Made by a program: the position numbers and the translations under genes | DNA from: Oscillospiraceae bacterium | Lineage (GTDB): Bacteria > Bacillota > Clostridia > Oscillospirales > Ruminococcaceae | Direction: 5' to 3' | Length of the DNA stretch: 6,222 nucleotides | Assembly (NCBI GenBank): GCA_029240015.1 | Contig: JARBTU010000107.1 | Span: 1-6,222, forward strand | In this document: positions 5,916-6,222 of the stretch, one piece after another | How positions within the stretch are numbered: the first letter of the stretch is position 1 | How the letters are laid out: each line of letters begins with the position of its first letter | The notes under the pieces: model-generated | What the model was told of the DNA's origin: nothing | Database searches by the model: none | What the model saw: only the letters and a program-made list of their open reading frames with translations

Positions 5916-6222
5916 TCAAATCACTTTGTTGACATTATACATAGAGTTTAAAACAATCCAGTTTTGAGGGAAATAGCTATTTATGGTCCAGTAGCTTACG
6001 CCGCCTAAATTATATTTTTCCACAAGCCCAAGTCTCGCCTGAATGCTTCTTGCGTCATCGAACCAGACGACGTGCTGTTTCCCTTCACTGTAATAGTTGA
6101 AAAACGGAGCTTGGGATTTTTCGTCATATTCAATTCTGGCGCCGACTCTTTGCGCAAGTTCAATTGCCGCTGTGTTGGAAAGAGAACGTGCAGCAGAACC
6201 TCTTACAAAAGGAAGGGTCCAG
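5916..6222 (-). CDS. GH18 family glycosidase, C-terminal fragment (YaaH/YdhD/SleL-like)
   Basis: On the reverse strand an open frame enters from the right edge and stops at TGA (complement of 5916-5918), giving 101 residues. It has no start in the window; the rest lies beyond nt 6222. Seen, in order: WTLPFVRGSAARSLSNTAAIELAQ, EYDEKSQAPFFNYYSEGKQHVVWFDDARSIQARL, and GGVSYWTINSYFPQNW near the end. The block of a YDE-x-(A/S)-x-(S/A)-PFFNY insertion, then VVWF(E/D)DARSIQ, then a last barrel strand G-V-S-Y-W before FPQNW is characteristic of the GH18 domain of Bacillus and Clostridium spore-associated glycosidases such as YaaH, YdhD and SleL, which act on spore-cortex or cell-wall peptidoglycan. 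The catalytic DxxDxDxE motif would lie upstream, outside the window, so activity cannot be judged. It converges on the polysaccharide operon and is probably unrelated to it. Confidence 0.85.
   Translation of the reverse strand, partial: WTLPFVRGSAARSLSNTAAIELAQRVGARIEYDEKSQAPFFNYYSEGKQHVVWFDDARSIQARLGLVEKYNLGGVSYWTINSYFPQNWIVLNSMYNVNKVI

Overview
The window looks like the 3' end of a surface-polysaccharide (capsule or exopolysaccharide) locus from a low-to-moderate GC Firmicute, most likely a spore-forming Clostridia-type bacterium. The basis is the strong AGGAG-type ribosome binding sites, the AT-rich gaps, the Firmicutes-like form of the sugar-nucleotide enzymes, and a convergent gene fragment resembling the YaaH/YdhD-type GH18 glycosidases of endospore formers. 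The taxon is inferred from sequence style and not proven.

Layout, left to right. (1) nt 1-479, + strand: C-terminal part of a Wzx/MATE-like polysaccharide flippase whose start lies outside the window. (2) nt 539-1378: a first LicD-family phosphotransferase. (3) nt 1446-2825: mannose-1-phosphate guanylyltransferase with a C-terminal cupin. (4) nt 2822-3901: GDP-mannose 4,6-dehydratase, overlapping the previous gene by 4 nt. (5) nt 3973-4923: GDP-L-fucose synthase. (6) nt 5019-5828: a second, divergent LicD-family phosphotransferase. (7) nt 5847-5886: a perfect 16-bp stem terminator with A and T tracts on both sides. (8) nt 5916-6222, - strand: the C-terminal 101 residues of a GH18 glycosidase that converges on the terminator.

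How the genes work together. Genes 3-5 form a contiguous route from mannose-1-phosphate through GDP-mannose and GDP-4-keto-6-deoxymannose to GDP-L-fucose, the activated donor for fucosylating a surface glycan. The flippase would export lipid-linked repeat units. The two LicD proteins would add phospho-linked substituents (phosphocholine in the best-known members) to that glycan. No fucosyltransferase, polymerase, phosphomannomutase or licABC-type choline activation gene lies in this window; they would have to be upstream or elsewhere.

Transcription is probably left to right through all six genes, ending at the hairpin. Three of the gaps (before licD-1, manC and fcl) carry a perfect TATAAT hexamer, so internal promoters are possible. 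All gene gaps are under 100 nt and I see no RNA genes, insertion sequences or CRISPR arrays. The contents are well-known families; what is least ordinary is the pair of dissimilar LicD enzymes bracketing a complete GDP-fucose module.
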